Positions 48,556 to 56,521 of a stretch of DNA of 64,000 bases are shown here, piece by piece (position 1 is the first letter of the stretch; each line of letters opens with the position of its first letter). Location: positions 1,646,001-1,710,000 of the forward strand of contig NZ_CP024869.1 of the NCBI RefSeq assembly GCF_003052165.1, read 5' to 3'. A program made the translations under genes and the position numbers. The stretch comes from Dietzia sp. JS16-p6b (GTDB lineage Bacteria > Actinomycetota > Actinomycetes > Mycobacteriales > Mycobacteriaceae). The notes below the pieces were generated by a model that saw only the letters and a list, made by a program, of their open reading frames with translations, did no database searches and was not told the DNA's origin.

Positions 48556-49994
48556 AGAGTGTGGAAGCTACCCTCCCGGTCGGTCCGCAGGTAGGTGTGG
48601 GCCCCGAAGAAGTCGCGCTGACCCTGGATGAGTGCGGCGGGAAGTCGCTCGGTCCTGAGCCCGTCGTAGTAGGCCAGTGCGGCGGAGAATCCGGGCGCCG
48701 GGATCCCCGCGGAGACCGCCGTGGTGACGACGCGCCGCCAGCTGTCGACGCAGTCGGCGAGCGCCTCGGCGAAGTACGGGGCCGCCAGCAGTGTGGGGAG
48801 GTCGGCGTTCTCGGCGTATGCCTCACGGATGCGGTCGAGGAAGGTGGCGCGGATGATGCACCCCCCGCGCCAGATCGTGGCCAGATCGCCCCGCGCGACA
48901 TCCCACCCGTACTCAGCGGTGGCGGCGGTGATCTGGTCGAAACCCTGGGCGTAGGCGATGACCTTCGACGCATACAGCGCCCGTCGGACGTCCTCGATGA
49001 ACTCGGCGCCGGTCTCGCGCGGGCTCGACACGGCACCTGAAGGCAGTGCCCGGCCCGCCTCGCGCTGCGGAACCGAACTGGACAGGGCGCGCGCGAAGAC
49101 CGCCTCCGCGATGCCTGTCACAGGCACTCCCAGGTCGAGAGCGGACTTGACCGTCCAGCGGCCGGTCCCCTTCTGTCCCGCGCGGTCGACGATCACGTCG
49201 ACCAACGGCGCCCCGGTCTCGGCGTCCACCTGGGCCAGCACCTCCGCGGTGATCTCGATGAGGTAGGAGTCGAGCTCGCCGATGTTCCACTCGCGGAACA
49301 CGTCGGCCATGGCCGCCGGCTCGATGCCGGCCACACCGCGGAGGAGGTGATACGCCTCCCCGATGAGCTGCATGTCCGAGTACTCGATCCCGTTGTGCAC
49401 CATCTTCACGAAGTGGCCGGAGCCGTCCTCGCCGATGTGGGTGCAGCACGGGGTCCCGTCCACCTTCGCGGAGATGTCCTCCAACATCGGCCCGACCACC
49501 TCGTAACTCGAGGCCGGTCCACCCGGCATGATCGACGGGCCCTCGAGTGCGCCCTCCTCACCGCCGGAGATCCCGGCGCCGATGAATCGGATCCCCCGCT
49601 CGGCCATCGCCTTCTCCCGGCGGATGGTGTCGGTGTAGAGGGAGTTGCCGCCGTCGATGATGATGTCGCCCTCGTCGAACGCGTCGGCGAGGGCCTCGAT
49701 CACCGCGTCGGTGGGTCCACCGGCCTGAACCATCACGAGCGCTCGCCGCGGGGACCGCAGGGCGGCCGCGAACTCCTGGATCGTCTCGGTGCGGACGAAA
49801 TCGCCGTCTCCGCCGTGCTCCTCGAGGAGGGCGTCGGTCTTCCCGGCGGAGCGGTTGTGGACGGCGACCGTATACCCGTGGCGGGCGAAGTTACGGGCGA
49901 TGTTCGAGCCCATCACGGCGAGTCCGGTGACTCCGATGTCGGCGGTGCCGTTGGTGTCTGAGGTCGGCTGCGCATCCTCGCGCTCAGTACTCAT
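48522..49994 (-). CDS. gnd: 6-phosphogluconate dehydrogenase, decarboxylating
   Basis: Oxidative pentose phosphate enzyme making ribulose-5-phosphate and NAD(P)H. The 490-residue product has the Rossmann motif GLAVMGSNIARNFARHG, the substrate motif GAGISGGEEGALEGPSIMPGG and the catalytic KMVHNGIEYSDMQ. It is the long form. ATG 49994 is preceded by TAGTCT and 7 nt, a leaderless pattern; the extra 21 codons upstream are therefore not used. rhlE overlaps its 3' end. Its promoter faces the FhuF-like gene across 297 bases. Confidence 0.95.
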   Translation of the reverse strand: MSTEREDAQPTSDTNGTADIGVTGLAVMGSNIARNFARHGYTVAVHNRSAGKTDALLEEHGGDGDFVRTETIQEFAAALRSPRRALVMVQAGGPTDAVIEALADAFDEGDIIIDGGNSLYTDTIRREKAMAERGIRFIGAGISGGEEGALEGPSIMPGGPASSYEVVGPMLEDISAKVDGTPCCTHIGEDGSGHFVKMVHNGIEYSDMQLIGEAYHLLRGVAGIEPAAMADVFREWNIGELDSYLIEITAEVLAQVDAETGAPLVDVIVDRAGQKGTGRWTVKSALDLGVPVTGIAEAVFARALSSSVPQREAGRALPSGAVSSPRETGAEFIEDVRRALYASKVIAYAQGFDQITAATAEYGWDVARGDLATIWRGGCIIRATFLDRIREAYAENADLPTLLAAPYFAEALADCVDSWRRVVTTAVSAGIPAPGFSAALAYYDGLRTERLPAALIQGQRDFFGAHTYLRTDREGSFHTLWSGDRTEVRA

Positions 49995-50007
49995 GCGTCC
50001 CAGACTA
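49995..50007 (-). promoter_or_regulatory. leaderless promoter of gnd
   Basis: TAGTCT on the minus strand (50007-50002) is followed by 7 nt and ATG. Confidence 0.5.
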
Positions 50008-50095
50008 GTCCACGGGCCGCCGAGCGATGGACCTGCGTCGATGAGAGATCGGGGCATTGCCGGGGGGGCGCTGGACCCCGATTGCTTGCTGACAT

Positions 50096-50121
50096 ATCAG
50101 TGGTGCACTGAGTGCACTGAT
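50096..50121. promoter_or_regulatory. candidate operator between gnd and the FhuF-like gene
   Basis: ATCAGTG and CACTGAT form an inverted repeat with a 12-nt spacer. Inside it TGCACTGA is repeated directly (50104-50111 and 50113-50120). The rest of the 297-base gap shows AT-rich stretches near 50165-50180 but no clear promoter. Confidence 0.45.
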
Positions 50122-50291
50122 TCCCGCAGCGGACAGAAAAACCTTGGATACAGGAGGTGGCCTGTTGTAACACTTATTACCGGGCCTGGACACCGGTCTA
50201 CCCGCGGAACGGGGGGAAACGCGCCGCGGACCGGCACCGGTGGGTGGTTGGCCCTGAACGGGAAGTGATCATCGAGGGGGAAGCAGCAGAC

Positions 50292-51056
50292 ATGACCAGT
50301 TCCATGCTGCCCACACAGGCGGTGGGTTCGTGCACGGTGTTCGACGACACAGTCGAGGTGCTCGCGGGTTTCAGGCCGGGATACCCGAAGTTCTATTCGA
50401 TCGCGGATCTCGGTACACAGTCCCGCCGTCGGTGGGTTCCTCTGGACCGAGCCGTGGACAGCGGGCGGGTCGAGACGATGTTCCGCGACTACTTCGCGGA
50501 GTCCGGGGACATCCGCTTCTCGACCTATCTGGTCGCGGATGCGTTCGCCCACGGGGTGATCGGTCGCGCGGTCGCGAGCTTCGTCACCATCGGCCGCGTG
50601 TGGGACACCGGAGCGGAGAACCTCGCGGTCCGTACCGACATCGAGGGGGGACTCGACTGGGCGGGTGTCCGCGACACCACGTTGCGGGTCCTGGGCGACG
50701 ACCCGAAGGCGGGTTGTCCGGGGACCGTGGTCCTGCCGTGCGAACAGGCGCTCGCGCAGTGGTTGGCCTGTCGTTCGCGGATGACCCTGGGGCCGGTGTT
50801 CGACGGCCTCGCCCGTGTGAGCAACTGCAGCGTCGAGACCCTCTGGTCGGTGGTCGGGGAGTGCGTGCTGGGTGCCGCGACCATCGTTCCGACCTTCGCC
50901 GACTCGAGTGCCGAGACCGGGTACCGCCGCGGCCAGTTCGTCCTGCAGGCGCTCCACGACTCGGGTCTCGCGGTCCGCAAGCGCAGCGCGCTCCCGCGAA
51001 CGCCCGGGGCGGGACCGATCCCCGTTCGCGACCGGGGCTGGCGCTCGGTCCGCTGA
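50292..51056 (+). CDS. FhuF-like protein without the terminal cysteine cluster (tentative)
   Basis: A 254-residue protein. The middle part (YLVADAFAHGVIGRAVASFVTIGRVWDTGAENLAVR, shortened, then a second half with ETLWSVVGECVLGAA) resembles ferric-siderophore reductases of the FhuF type. The C-terminal CC-x10-CxxC-type [2Fe-2S] ligands of that family are absent; the protein ends in a basic tail. Six cysteines are scattered elsewhere. The assignment rests on pattern memory and is not firm. ATG 50292 is chosen with GGGGGAAG upstream; the frame is open to 50157. It is divergent from gnd. Confidence 0.45.
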   Translation: MTSSMLPTQAVGSCTVFDDTVEVLAGFRPGYPKFYSIADLGTQSRRRWVPLDRAVDSGRVETMFRDYFAESGDIRFSTYLVADAFAHGVIGRAVASFVTIGRVWDTGAENLAVRTDIEGGLDWAGVRDTTLRVLGDDPKAGCPGTVVLPCEQALAQWLACRSRMTLGPVFDGLARVSNCSVETLWSVVGECVLGAATIVPTFADSSAETGYRRGQFVLQALHDSGLAVRKRSALPRTPGAGPIPVRDRGWRSVR

Positions 51057-51094
51057 GCCCCTTCCGACTCCACGCGACGGGGGCGAAGGCGCGG

Positions 51095-51100
51095 TAGCGT
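51095..51100 (+). promoter_or_regulatory. promoter -10 of the hotdog thioesterase gene
   Basis: TAGCGT lies 48 nt before ATG 51148, whose ribosome binding site is AAAGAGG. Confidence 0.4.
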
Positions 51101-51147
51101 CGGTGCCTGAGTCGCCCGGATCGCCCGGGTCGGGAGAAAGAGGTCCG

Positions 51148-51564
51148 ATGTCCGAGACGGTCGACAACGAGTTCATCACGATGATCCGGGCCGGGGCCGG
51201 TGCGGGCTTCGGTGGCGGGATCGGGATGGACTACCTCGAGATCACCCCGGACAGGGTGGTGGTGTCGGTGGCGGTCGGACCGCACCTGCTCCAGCCCTAC
51301 GGGATCGTCCACGGCGGCGTCTACTGCGCCATCGCCGAGGAGGTCGCGAGTGTGGCGGGCGCCGTGTGGCTCGGTAACGAGGGCAAGGTGGTCGGGGTCA
51401 ACAACTCGACCGACTTCCTGCGGGCGGTCACCGAGGGCACCCTCACGGCCACCGGCACCCCCGTGCACCGCGGCCGCACCCAGCAACTGTGGCGGGTGGA
51501 GATCACCGGTGACGACGGCCGGACCGCCGCCGTGGGTCAGGTCCGGCTCGCGAACCTCCAGTAG
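51148..51564 (+). CDS. PaaI-type hotdog thioesterase
   Basis: A 138-residue single-hotdog acyl-CoA thioesterase. The family signature is QPYGIVHGGVYCAIAEEVAS (HGG, followed by the catalytic Glu in AEE), then NNSTDFLRAVTEG and the strand region RGRTQQLWRVEITGDDGRTAAVGQVRLA. Members hydrolyse phenylacetyl-, 4-hydroxybenzoyl- or 1,4-dihydroxy-2-naphthoyl-CoA; the substrate here is unknown. The longer open frame from 50872 is not used because ATG 51148 has its own ribosome binding site and the family starts there. Confidence 0.9.
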   Translation: MSETVDNEFITMIRAGAGAGFGGGIGMDYLEITPDRVVVSVAVGPHLLQPYGIVHGGVYCAIAEEVASVAGAVWLGNEGKVVGVNNSTDFLRAVTEGTLTATGTPVHRGRTQQLWRVEITGDDGRTAAVGQVRLANLQ

Positions 51565-51582
51565 GCGGCGCCGGAGCCCGGA

Positions 51583-51614
51583 CACGCGCCCGGCAGGATG
51601 CCGCCGGGCGCGTG
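51583..51614. terminator. bidirectional hairpin between thioesterase gene and ndh
   Basis: CACGCGCCCGGC and its complement form a 12-bp stem around AGGATGCC between convergent genes. Confidence 0.7.
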
Positions 51615-51617
51615 GCG

Positions 51618-53042
51618 TCACTCACTGATCGATGTGGTCTCCACCGCCCGGTCCCGGTCCTCCTCCGCCGACCGGGCCTTCTCGTGTGCCGCGACCCGCT
51701 CGATCGCCTGTCGGCCGTAGACCCACTGTTGGGTGGACGTCAGCTGGGAGCGGTGGTCACCGCCCATGTTCATCCCCCAGGACAACATGGTGGTCAGGCG
51801 GTTCTTGAAGCCGATGAGGTACGCGAGGTGCACCACGAGCCACATGACCCAGGCGATGAAACCGGAGATCTCCAGCCTTCCCATCTTCACCACCGCGCTG
51901 TAGCGGGAGATGGTGGCCATTGAACCCTTGTCGAAGTACTTGAACGGCGGGCGTTCGGCGGGGGACCGGCCCTTCTCGACCTCGGCCGCGATCTGCTTCG
52001 CGGCGTACTTGCCGCCCTGGATCGCGACCTGTGCGACTCCGGGGAGTTTGTCGAGACTCATCATGTCACCGACCACGAAGATCTCGGGGTGGCCGGGCAA
52101 CGAGAGATCCTTCTGTACCAGGACGCGGCCCGCGCGATCGATCTCCGCCTCCGTCTGGTCGGCGAGCATCTTGCCGAGGGTGCTGGCCTGGACGCCGGCG
52201 GACCAGATCTTGCAGGTGGCGTCGATCCTGCGGACCGAACCGTCCGGATCCTTGACCTCGATCCCGAGCTGGTCGACGTCGGTCACCATGGCGTTGAGCT
52301 GGATCTCGACGCCCATCTTCTCCAGCCGTGCGCGAGCCGCGTTGCCGAGCTTGTTGCCGAACGGCGGGAGGACGGCGGGGGCCGCGTCCAGGAGGATCAC
52401 CCGGGCGGAGGCGGGGTCGATACGGCGGAACGTGTTCTTCAAGGTGTGCTGGGCCAGCTCGGCGACCTGCCCGGCCATCTCGACACCGGTCGGTCCCGCA
52501 CCCACGATGATGAACGTCAACAGGCGGCGGCGCTCCTCCTCGTCCTCGGTGACCTCCGCCTGCTCGAAGCATCCGAGGATCCGACTGCGCAGCTCGAGCG
52601 CGTCGTCCACGGTCTTCATGCCGGGCGCCCACCGCTCGAAGTGGTCATTGCCGAAGTACGACTGATTGGCCCCGGCGGCCACGATCAGGCTGTCGTACCC
52701 GAGGTCGAATCTGATGTGGCCTGCGGAGGCGAAGACGGTCTTCGAGGCGACGTCGATCCTGGTGACGTCGCCGAGGATGCAGGTGACGTTCTTCTGATCG
52801 CGCAGGATGAGCCGCGTGGGCGGGGCGATCTCGCCCACGGACAGGATGCCGGTCGCGACCTGGTAGAGAAGCGGCTGGAAGAGATGATGCCCGGTCTTCG
52901 CGACCAGGGTGACGTCCACATCGGCCTTCTTGAGCTGCTGGGCTGCGAAGAGCCCACCGAAGCCGGAGCCGATGATGACGACGCGGTGCCGGCGTCCGGC
53001 CGGTGCGGTGGCGGTGACCTGGTCGTGTGCGGGCTCGGTCAT
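51618..53042 (-). CDS. ndh: type II NADH dehydrogenase (NDH-2)
   Basis: Single-subunit, non-proton-pumping NADH:menaquinone oxidoreductase, membrane-bound, 474 residues. The FAD motif GSGFGGLFAAQQL is at about 25-37 and the NADH-binding motif GAGPTGVEMAGQVAEL near 185. The quinone-site motif GVAQVAIQGGKYAA follows VGDMMSLD. A C-terminal hydrophobic helix region (ISGFIAWVMWLVVHLAYLIGFKNR) fixes it to the membrane. ATG 53042 has AGGAG 6 nt upstream. The frame continues far upstream but is not coding. It is divergent from the UfaA1-like gene. Confidence 0.95.
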   Translation of the reverse strand: MTEPAHDQVTATAPAGRRHRVVIIGSGFGGLFAAQQLKKADVDVTLVAKTGHHLFQPLLYQVATGILSVGEIAPPTRLILRDQKNVTCILGDVTRIDVASKTVFASAGHIRFDLGYDSLIVAAGANQSYFGNDHFERWAPGMKTVDDALELRSRILGCFEQAEVTEDEEERRRLLTFIIVGAGPTGVEMAGQVAELAQHTLKNTFRRIDPASARVILLDAAPAVLPPFGNKLGNAARARLEKMGVEIQLNAMVTDVDQLGIEVKDPDGSVRRIDATCKIWSAGVQASTLGKMLADQTEAEIDRAGRVLVQKDLSLPGHPEIFVVGDMMSLDKLPGVAQVAIQGGKYAAKQIAAEVEKGRSPAERPPFKYFDKGSMATISRYSAVVKMGRLEISGFIAWVMWLVVHLAYLIGFKNRLTTMLSWGMNMGGDHRSQLTSTQQWVYGRQAIERVAAHEKARSAEEDRDRAVETTSISE

Positions 53043-53230
53043 GGCGGCTCCTGGTGAAGGTGAGGCTGTCGCGGTGAGCGCGGGGGCTCCCCGATCGGCG
53101 TCCTCGGCGGGTCGCGCGCGGGGACGACTCCTCAGGGTAGTGGTATGCGCACGTCGGTGCACACGTGGCGGGCTCGCCGCGGTGAACGATCCCCCCGTCG
53201 CGCCTGACCCGCCAGGGCGACGTGCGGCGG

Positions 53231-53236
53231 TACCGT
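53231..53236 (+). promoter_or_regulatory. promoter -10 of the UfaA1-like gene
   Basis: TACCGT lies 32 nt before GTG 53268, which has GAGGAGGGA as ribosome binding site. Confidence 0.4.
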
Positions 53237-53267
53237 CCCACTGACGACACCCCTGAGGAGGGACCCG

Positions 53268-54608
53268 GTGGTCAGACTCGAACCGCAGACCGTCGACCTG
53301 GACCGTTGGCCCGCACTCGAGGCGCCCTCGGGACCCGGCGGCCAGTCCGCGGTGGAGGTCGCGCAGGCGCTGAGGCGGTCGACCAGGGAAATCGGCCTGA
53401 GGATCGACTACCCGGACTCGACGGCGGCGGGGGAGTACGACGCCCCGGCCCGGGTGCTCCTCCGGGATCCCGAGCCGTTCTGGGCGCGGCTCGCCTCGGC
53501 CGGTGTCCTCGGTCTGGGCGAGTCGTACATGGCCGGTGAGTGGACGACCACCGACCTCGGCGCGGTGATCGGGATCCTCGCGCCGTGGATCGCCGGGAAC
53601 CCCGACTGCGCCCACCCGGGTGAACGTGCTTTCGGGCGCGACGGTCGCGGGACCCCCGGCGGGGGGCGTAGGCGGGGTGGACCGGTGGTGGTGGAGCTCG
53701 AGGATTCCGTTCCCGGTGCCCTCACGTCCCTCTACACCGACGAGACGATGTCGACGGCGGGTGCGGTGTTCGCCTCCGGAGCGCGGACCCGGGTACGGCT
53801 GGACGACGGAACCGACGTGGTCCACCTCGAGGCCCCGGCATCGCCTCCCCGGCGCAACGACCTGGGCGACGCCCAGCGTCGATCAGTCGACACCCTGCTC
53901 ACCCTGGCGGGGGTCGGCGCCGGCTCCCGCGCCCTTGTCGTCACGCCCGGGTGGGGTGAGTTGCCGATGCGGGCCGCCGAGCGTGGCGCGCACGTGCGGA
54001 CGATGACCGCCTCGACCGAGCGATTGTCCGCGCTCGGATCGAGATTCGCCGCGGCGGGGCTCCGCGACGAGATCACCCTCTTCCTGGGGGGGCCGGCGGA
54101 CGCGCGGGGGGGTGTCGACGCAGTGGTCGCGGTCGACCCCGGGGTCACCGCTGGTGTGGCCGGTTACCTGGAGGTGCTGGACACGGCCGAGCGGCTGTTG
54201 GTGGGTGGCGGCAGGCTCGCGATCGCGGGAGTGGTGTCCGCGGAGCGCCCCAGGCCGGCGGTCGTCGAACTCGCCGCATGGGGTTCGCGGTACGTCTCCG
54301 ACGCGGGCCCGGTGGTGTCCTGGGCCGAACTGGCCGCGGCCGTGGAGCGCTCTCCGCGGTTGCGCCTGCTCGGTCGGATCGAGGCGACGGCCCACCATGC
54401 CGAGACGGTGAGGTTGTGGTCCGAGACGTTCGCGCTCCGGGGGCGGGATGCGGCGGCTCTGGGATTCGACGCCGTCTACCGCCGGATGTGGGCGTTCCAC
54501 CTCGCGGCGCTGGAGGCCGGGTTGCGACGGGGGTGGCTCGAGTCCGTCCAGGTGGTCGCCACGGCCGAAACCACCCTGAATCGTCGGGAGGGGACGCCGA
54601 GGTCCTAG
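53268..54608 (+). CDS. degenerate cyclopropane-fatty-acid synthase-like protein (UfaA1 paralogue)
   Basis: A 446-residue protein that resembles mycobacterial UfaA1 (SAM-dependent fatty-acid modification) from end to end. The N-terminal part VLGLGESYMAGEWTTTDL is well kept, and so is the C-terminus (WAFHLAALEAGLRRGWLESVQ). The catalytic core has been lost. The HYDLSND-type segment is gone, the cysteine after DETM(T/S)YS is absent (DETMSTAGAVF), the SAM motif EIGxGWG reads VVTPGWG, and the EMIEAVG motif with the essential glutamate is replaced by DPGVTAGV. A linker of Gly/Arg is inserted near residue 130. It probably no longer makes cyclopropane rings and may have another role. It sits opposite ndh. 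Confidence 0.8.
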   Translation: MVRLEPQTVDLDRWPALEAPSGPGGQSAVEVAQALRRSTREIGLRIDYPDSTAAGEYDAPARVLLRDPEPFWARLASAGVLGLGESYMAGEWTTTDLGAVIGILAPWIAGNPDCAHPGERAFGRDGRGTPGGGRRRGGPVVVELEDSVPGALTSLYTDETMSTAGAVFASGARTRVRLDDGTDVVHLEAPASPPRRNDLGDAQRRSVDTLLTLAGVGAGSRALVVTPGWGELPMRAAERGAHVRTMTASTERLSALGSRFAAAGLRDEITLFLGGPADARGGVDAVVAVDPGVTAGVAGYLEVLDTAERLLVGGGRLAIAGVVSAERPRPAVVELAAWGSRYVSDAGPVVSWAELAAAVERSPRLRLLGRIEATAHHAETVRLWSETFALRGRDAAALGFDAVYRRMWAFHLAALEAGLRRGWLESVQVVATAETTLNRREGTPRS

Positions 54609-54617
54609 GGTTCGTTC
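54606..54617 (+). promoter_or_regulatory. leaderless promoter of the F420-type reductase gene
   Basis: TAGGGT at 54606-54611 overlaps the stop of the preceding gene (TAG). It is followed by 6 nt and ATG 54618. Confidence 0.5.
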
Positions 54618-55097
54618 ATGAGCAACTTCCTCACCCCGGTCGCGATCTGGTTCGGTCGTCAGGACGCCACGCGCGAGAACTCCCATCTCGTCGTGACGGT
54701 CGACAAGTGGATGAACAGGGTGTCCGGCGGGCGTGTCCCGCTCCTCCGGGTGGCGGGACTGCCCACTCTCACACTGCATGTCCCGGGGCGTAAGACCGGA
54801 GAGGTGCGGGATACGCCACTGCTGTGTGCGTCGTGGCGCAACGGACTGGTGATCGTCGGCTCCAACTGGGGCGGCGAGAAGACGCCGGCGTGGGTGTACA
54901 ACCTCCGTGCGGCGAGGGAAGGGGAGGTCGCCGTATCGGTCTACGGCGCCAGGCTCATCGTGGACGTGAGAGAGGTGTCGGAGGCCGAGCGGGCCTCGGC
55001 CTGGGACGCCGCGGTGAAGGTGTGGCCGAACTACGAGATCTACGCCACCCGCACGAGCAGGCAGCTGCCGATCTTCCACCTGACCCCCCGGCTCTGA
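54618..55097 (+). CDS. deazaflavin (F420)-dependent nitroreductase family protein (Ddn-like)
   Basis: A 159-residue split-beta-barrel protein. GRKTGEVRDTPLLC and VGSNWGGEKTPAWVYNL are the signatures of the Ddn / Rv3547 family, whose members bind F420 and reduce quinones or nitro compounds. A hydrophobic N-terminal helix (FLTPVAIWFG) may associate with the membrane. Cofactor F420 use is an inference from the family. TAGGGT followed by 6 nt and ATG suggests leaderless transcription, starting inside the end of the UfaA1-like gene. Confidence 0.88.
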   Translation: MSNFLTPVAIWFGRQDATRENSHLVVTVDKWMNRVSGGRVPLLRVAGLPTLTLHVPGRKTGEVRDTPLLCASWRNGLVIVGSNWGGEKTPAWVYNLRAAREGEVAVSVYGARLIVDVREVSEAERASAWDAAVKVWPNYEIYATRTSRQLPIFHLTPRL

Positions 55098-55125
55098 CCG
55101 TCACCGGTTCGGATCGGGGTCCCGG

Positions 55126-55605
55126 TCATCGCCGGGCGACCATGTTGAGCGCCGTCGCCGTCAGGACCGGATCGCCGTCCTGATTGACCAGCGTCACATC
55201 CGTGGTGAGCACTCCCCGGTCCGGCTTGCTCCTGGAGGGGCGGACGCCGGTCGTCTCGCAGATCAGGGTCAGCGTGTCGCCGGGACGCAGGGGGCGGACC
55301 CAGCGCAGTTCGTCGATCCCGGGTGAGGCCAGGCTCGCGACGGCGGTGAGATAGTTGTCGGCGAACAGTCGCATCATGAGTGCGGCCGTCTGCCAACCGC
55401 TCGCGATCAGTCCGCCGAAGGGGCCGTCTGCGGCCGCCTCGGGATCGGTGTGGATGCTCTGCGGGTCGTACCTGCGGGCGAACTCCACGATCTCCTCGGC
55501 GTCCACCGACTCCTCGCCGAAGCGGTAGATCCGACCTTCCCGGTAGTCCTCGAGGTACCTGTCGTGGAGAGGTGTGTCAAAAGTGTCGTACTGCTCGGCG
55601 GTCAT
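55126..55605 (-). CDS. MaoC-like (R)-hydratase domain protein
   Basis: A 159-residue hotdog-fold protein. The hydratase-2 motif is FARRYDPQSIHTD, with the catalytic aspartate and histidine separated by four residues. GGLIASGWQTAALMMRL and ELRWVRPLRPGDTL follow. MaoC proteins hydrate enoyl-CoA or enoyl-ACP; the exact substrate is unknown. ATG 55605 lies 142 bases before a divergent double-hotdog thioesterase gene. Confidence 0.88.
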   Translation of the reverse strand: MTAEQYDTFDTPLHDRYLEDYREGRIYRFGEESVDAEEIVEFARRYDPQSIHTDPEAAADGPFGGLIASGWQTAALMMRLFADNYLTAVASLASPGIDELRWVRPLRPGDTLTLICETTGVRPSRSKPDRGVLTTDVTLVNQDGDPVLTATALNMVARR

Positions 55606-55747
55606 GTGGGACTCCTGGTCGCGGAAACGGGCTCGTGAGTGCAGTGGAGAGTCAACCGCACGCGGGTGACGACGGGTGCCGATTCGCGGCCGGACTCCTC
55701 CTCGCGTGGTAATCAGTTAATGACAGTTCACCCGATGGGAGGCGGGC

Positions 55748-56521
55748 GTGGCGTACTTCGAGCGACTCGGCGACCAGCGGTTCCGCCCGACCTCGCACAC
55801 CACCGGGGCATGGGACCCGGCGGTGCAGCATATCGGCCCGTCATTCGGGCTGCTCGTGCATGAGGTGGAGCGTGACCTGCGGCGTCGGCGGGACGACCCC
55901 ATGGTGCTCTCGCGGTTGACCTACGAGATCCTCGGCACCGTGCCCATGGACCCGGTGGCGGTGGACGTGCAGGTGATCAGACCGGGACGCACCATCGAGC
56001 TCGTGGAGGCGAGCTATGGTCTCGAGGATCGCGTGGGGGTCCGCCTGCGCGCCTGGTTTCAGCAGCCGAGGGACACCACGGGACTCCAGGGCGCCGGGTT
56101 CGACCCGATCCCGGGGCCGTCCGCCATGGAGCAGTGGGACCCCACCTCGGTCTGGCAGGGCGGCTACCTGGCGTCCGCGGACGTCCGCCGGGACTCGGTC
56201 GGGCCGGGACGGGCCCGGTACTGGGTGCGCACCGGCGTCCCGCTCGTCGCAGGGGAGCCGGTGGGCGCTCTGGCCGGGGCGGCCACGCTGTTCGACATCG
56301 CCAACGGAATGGCGATCCGTGCCGATCCGTCGGATGTTCAGTTCCCCAATATCGATCTCACCGCCCACCTCCTGCGTGAACCGCGCGGGGACTGGGTCGG
56401 GTTCGACACCCGGGTGGGTTTCGGCCCGGGCGGTCTCGGACTCACCGCGAGCGTTCTGCACGACGAATCGGGGCCGATGGGCACGCTCGCGCAGACTCTC
56501 ACCGTGAGACCGGTGACCTGA
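55748..56521 (+). CDS. double-hotdog acyl-CoA thioesterase family protein
   Basis: A 257-residue protein of the TesB-like fold. MAYFERLGDQRFRPTSHTTGAWDPAVQHIGPSFGLLVHEVE (shortened) opens the first hotdog, and FPNIDLTAHLLREPRGDWVGFDTRVGFGPGGLGL closes the second. FPNIDLTAHL is the family's catalytic-domain signature. GTG 55748 follows GGGAGGCGGG. The substrate is unknown. It is divergent from a MaoC gene and ends 23 bp inside the convergent SRPBCC-GNAT gene. Confidence 0.85.
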   Translation: MAYFERLGDQRFRPTSHTTGAWDPAVQHIGPSFGLLVHEVERDLRRRRDDPMVLSRLTYEILGTVPMDPVAVDVQVIRPGRTIELVEASYGLEDRVGVRLRAWFQQPRDTTGLQGAGFDPIPGPSAMEQWDPTSVWQGGYLASADVRRDSVGPGRARYWVRTGVPLVAGEPVGALAGAATLFDIANGMAIRADPSDVQFPNIDLTAHLLREPRGDWVGFDTRVGFGPGGLGLTASVLHDESGPMGTLAQTLTVRPVT

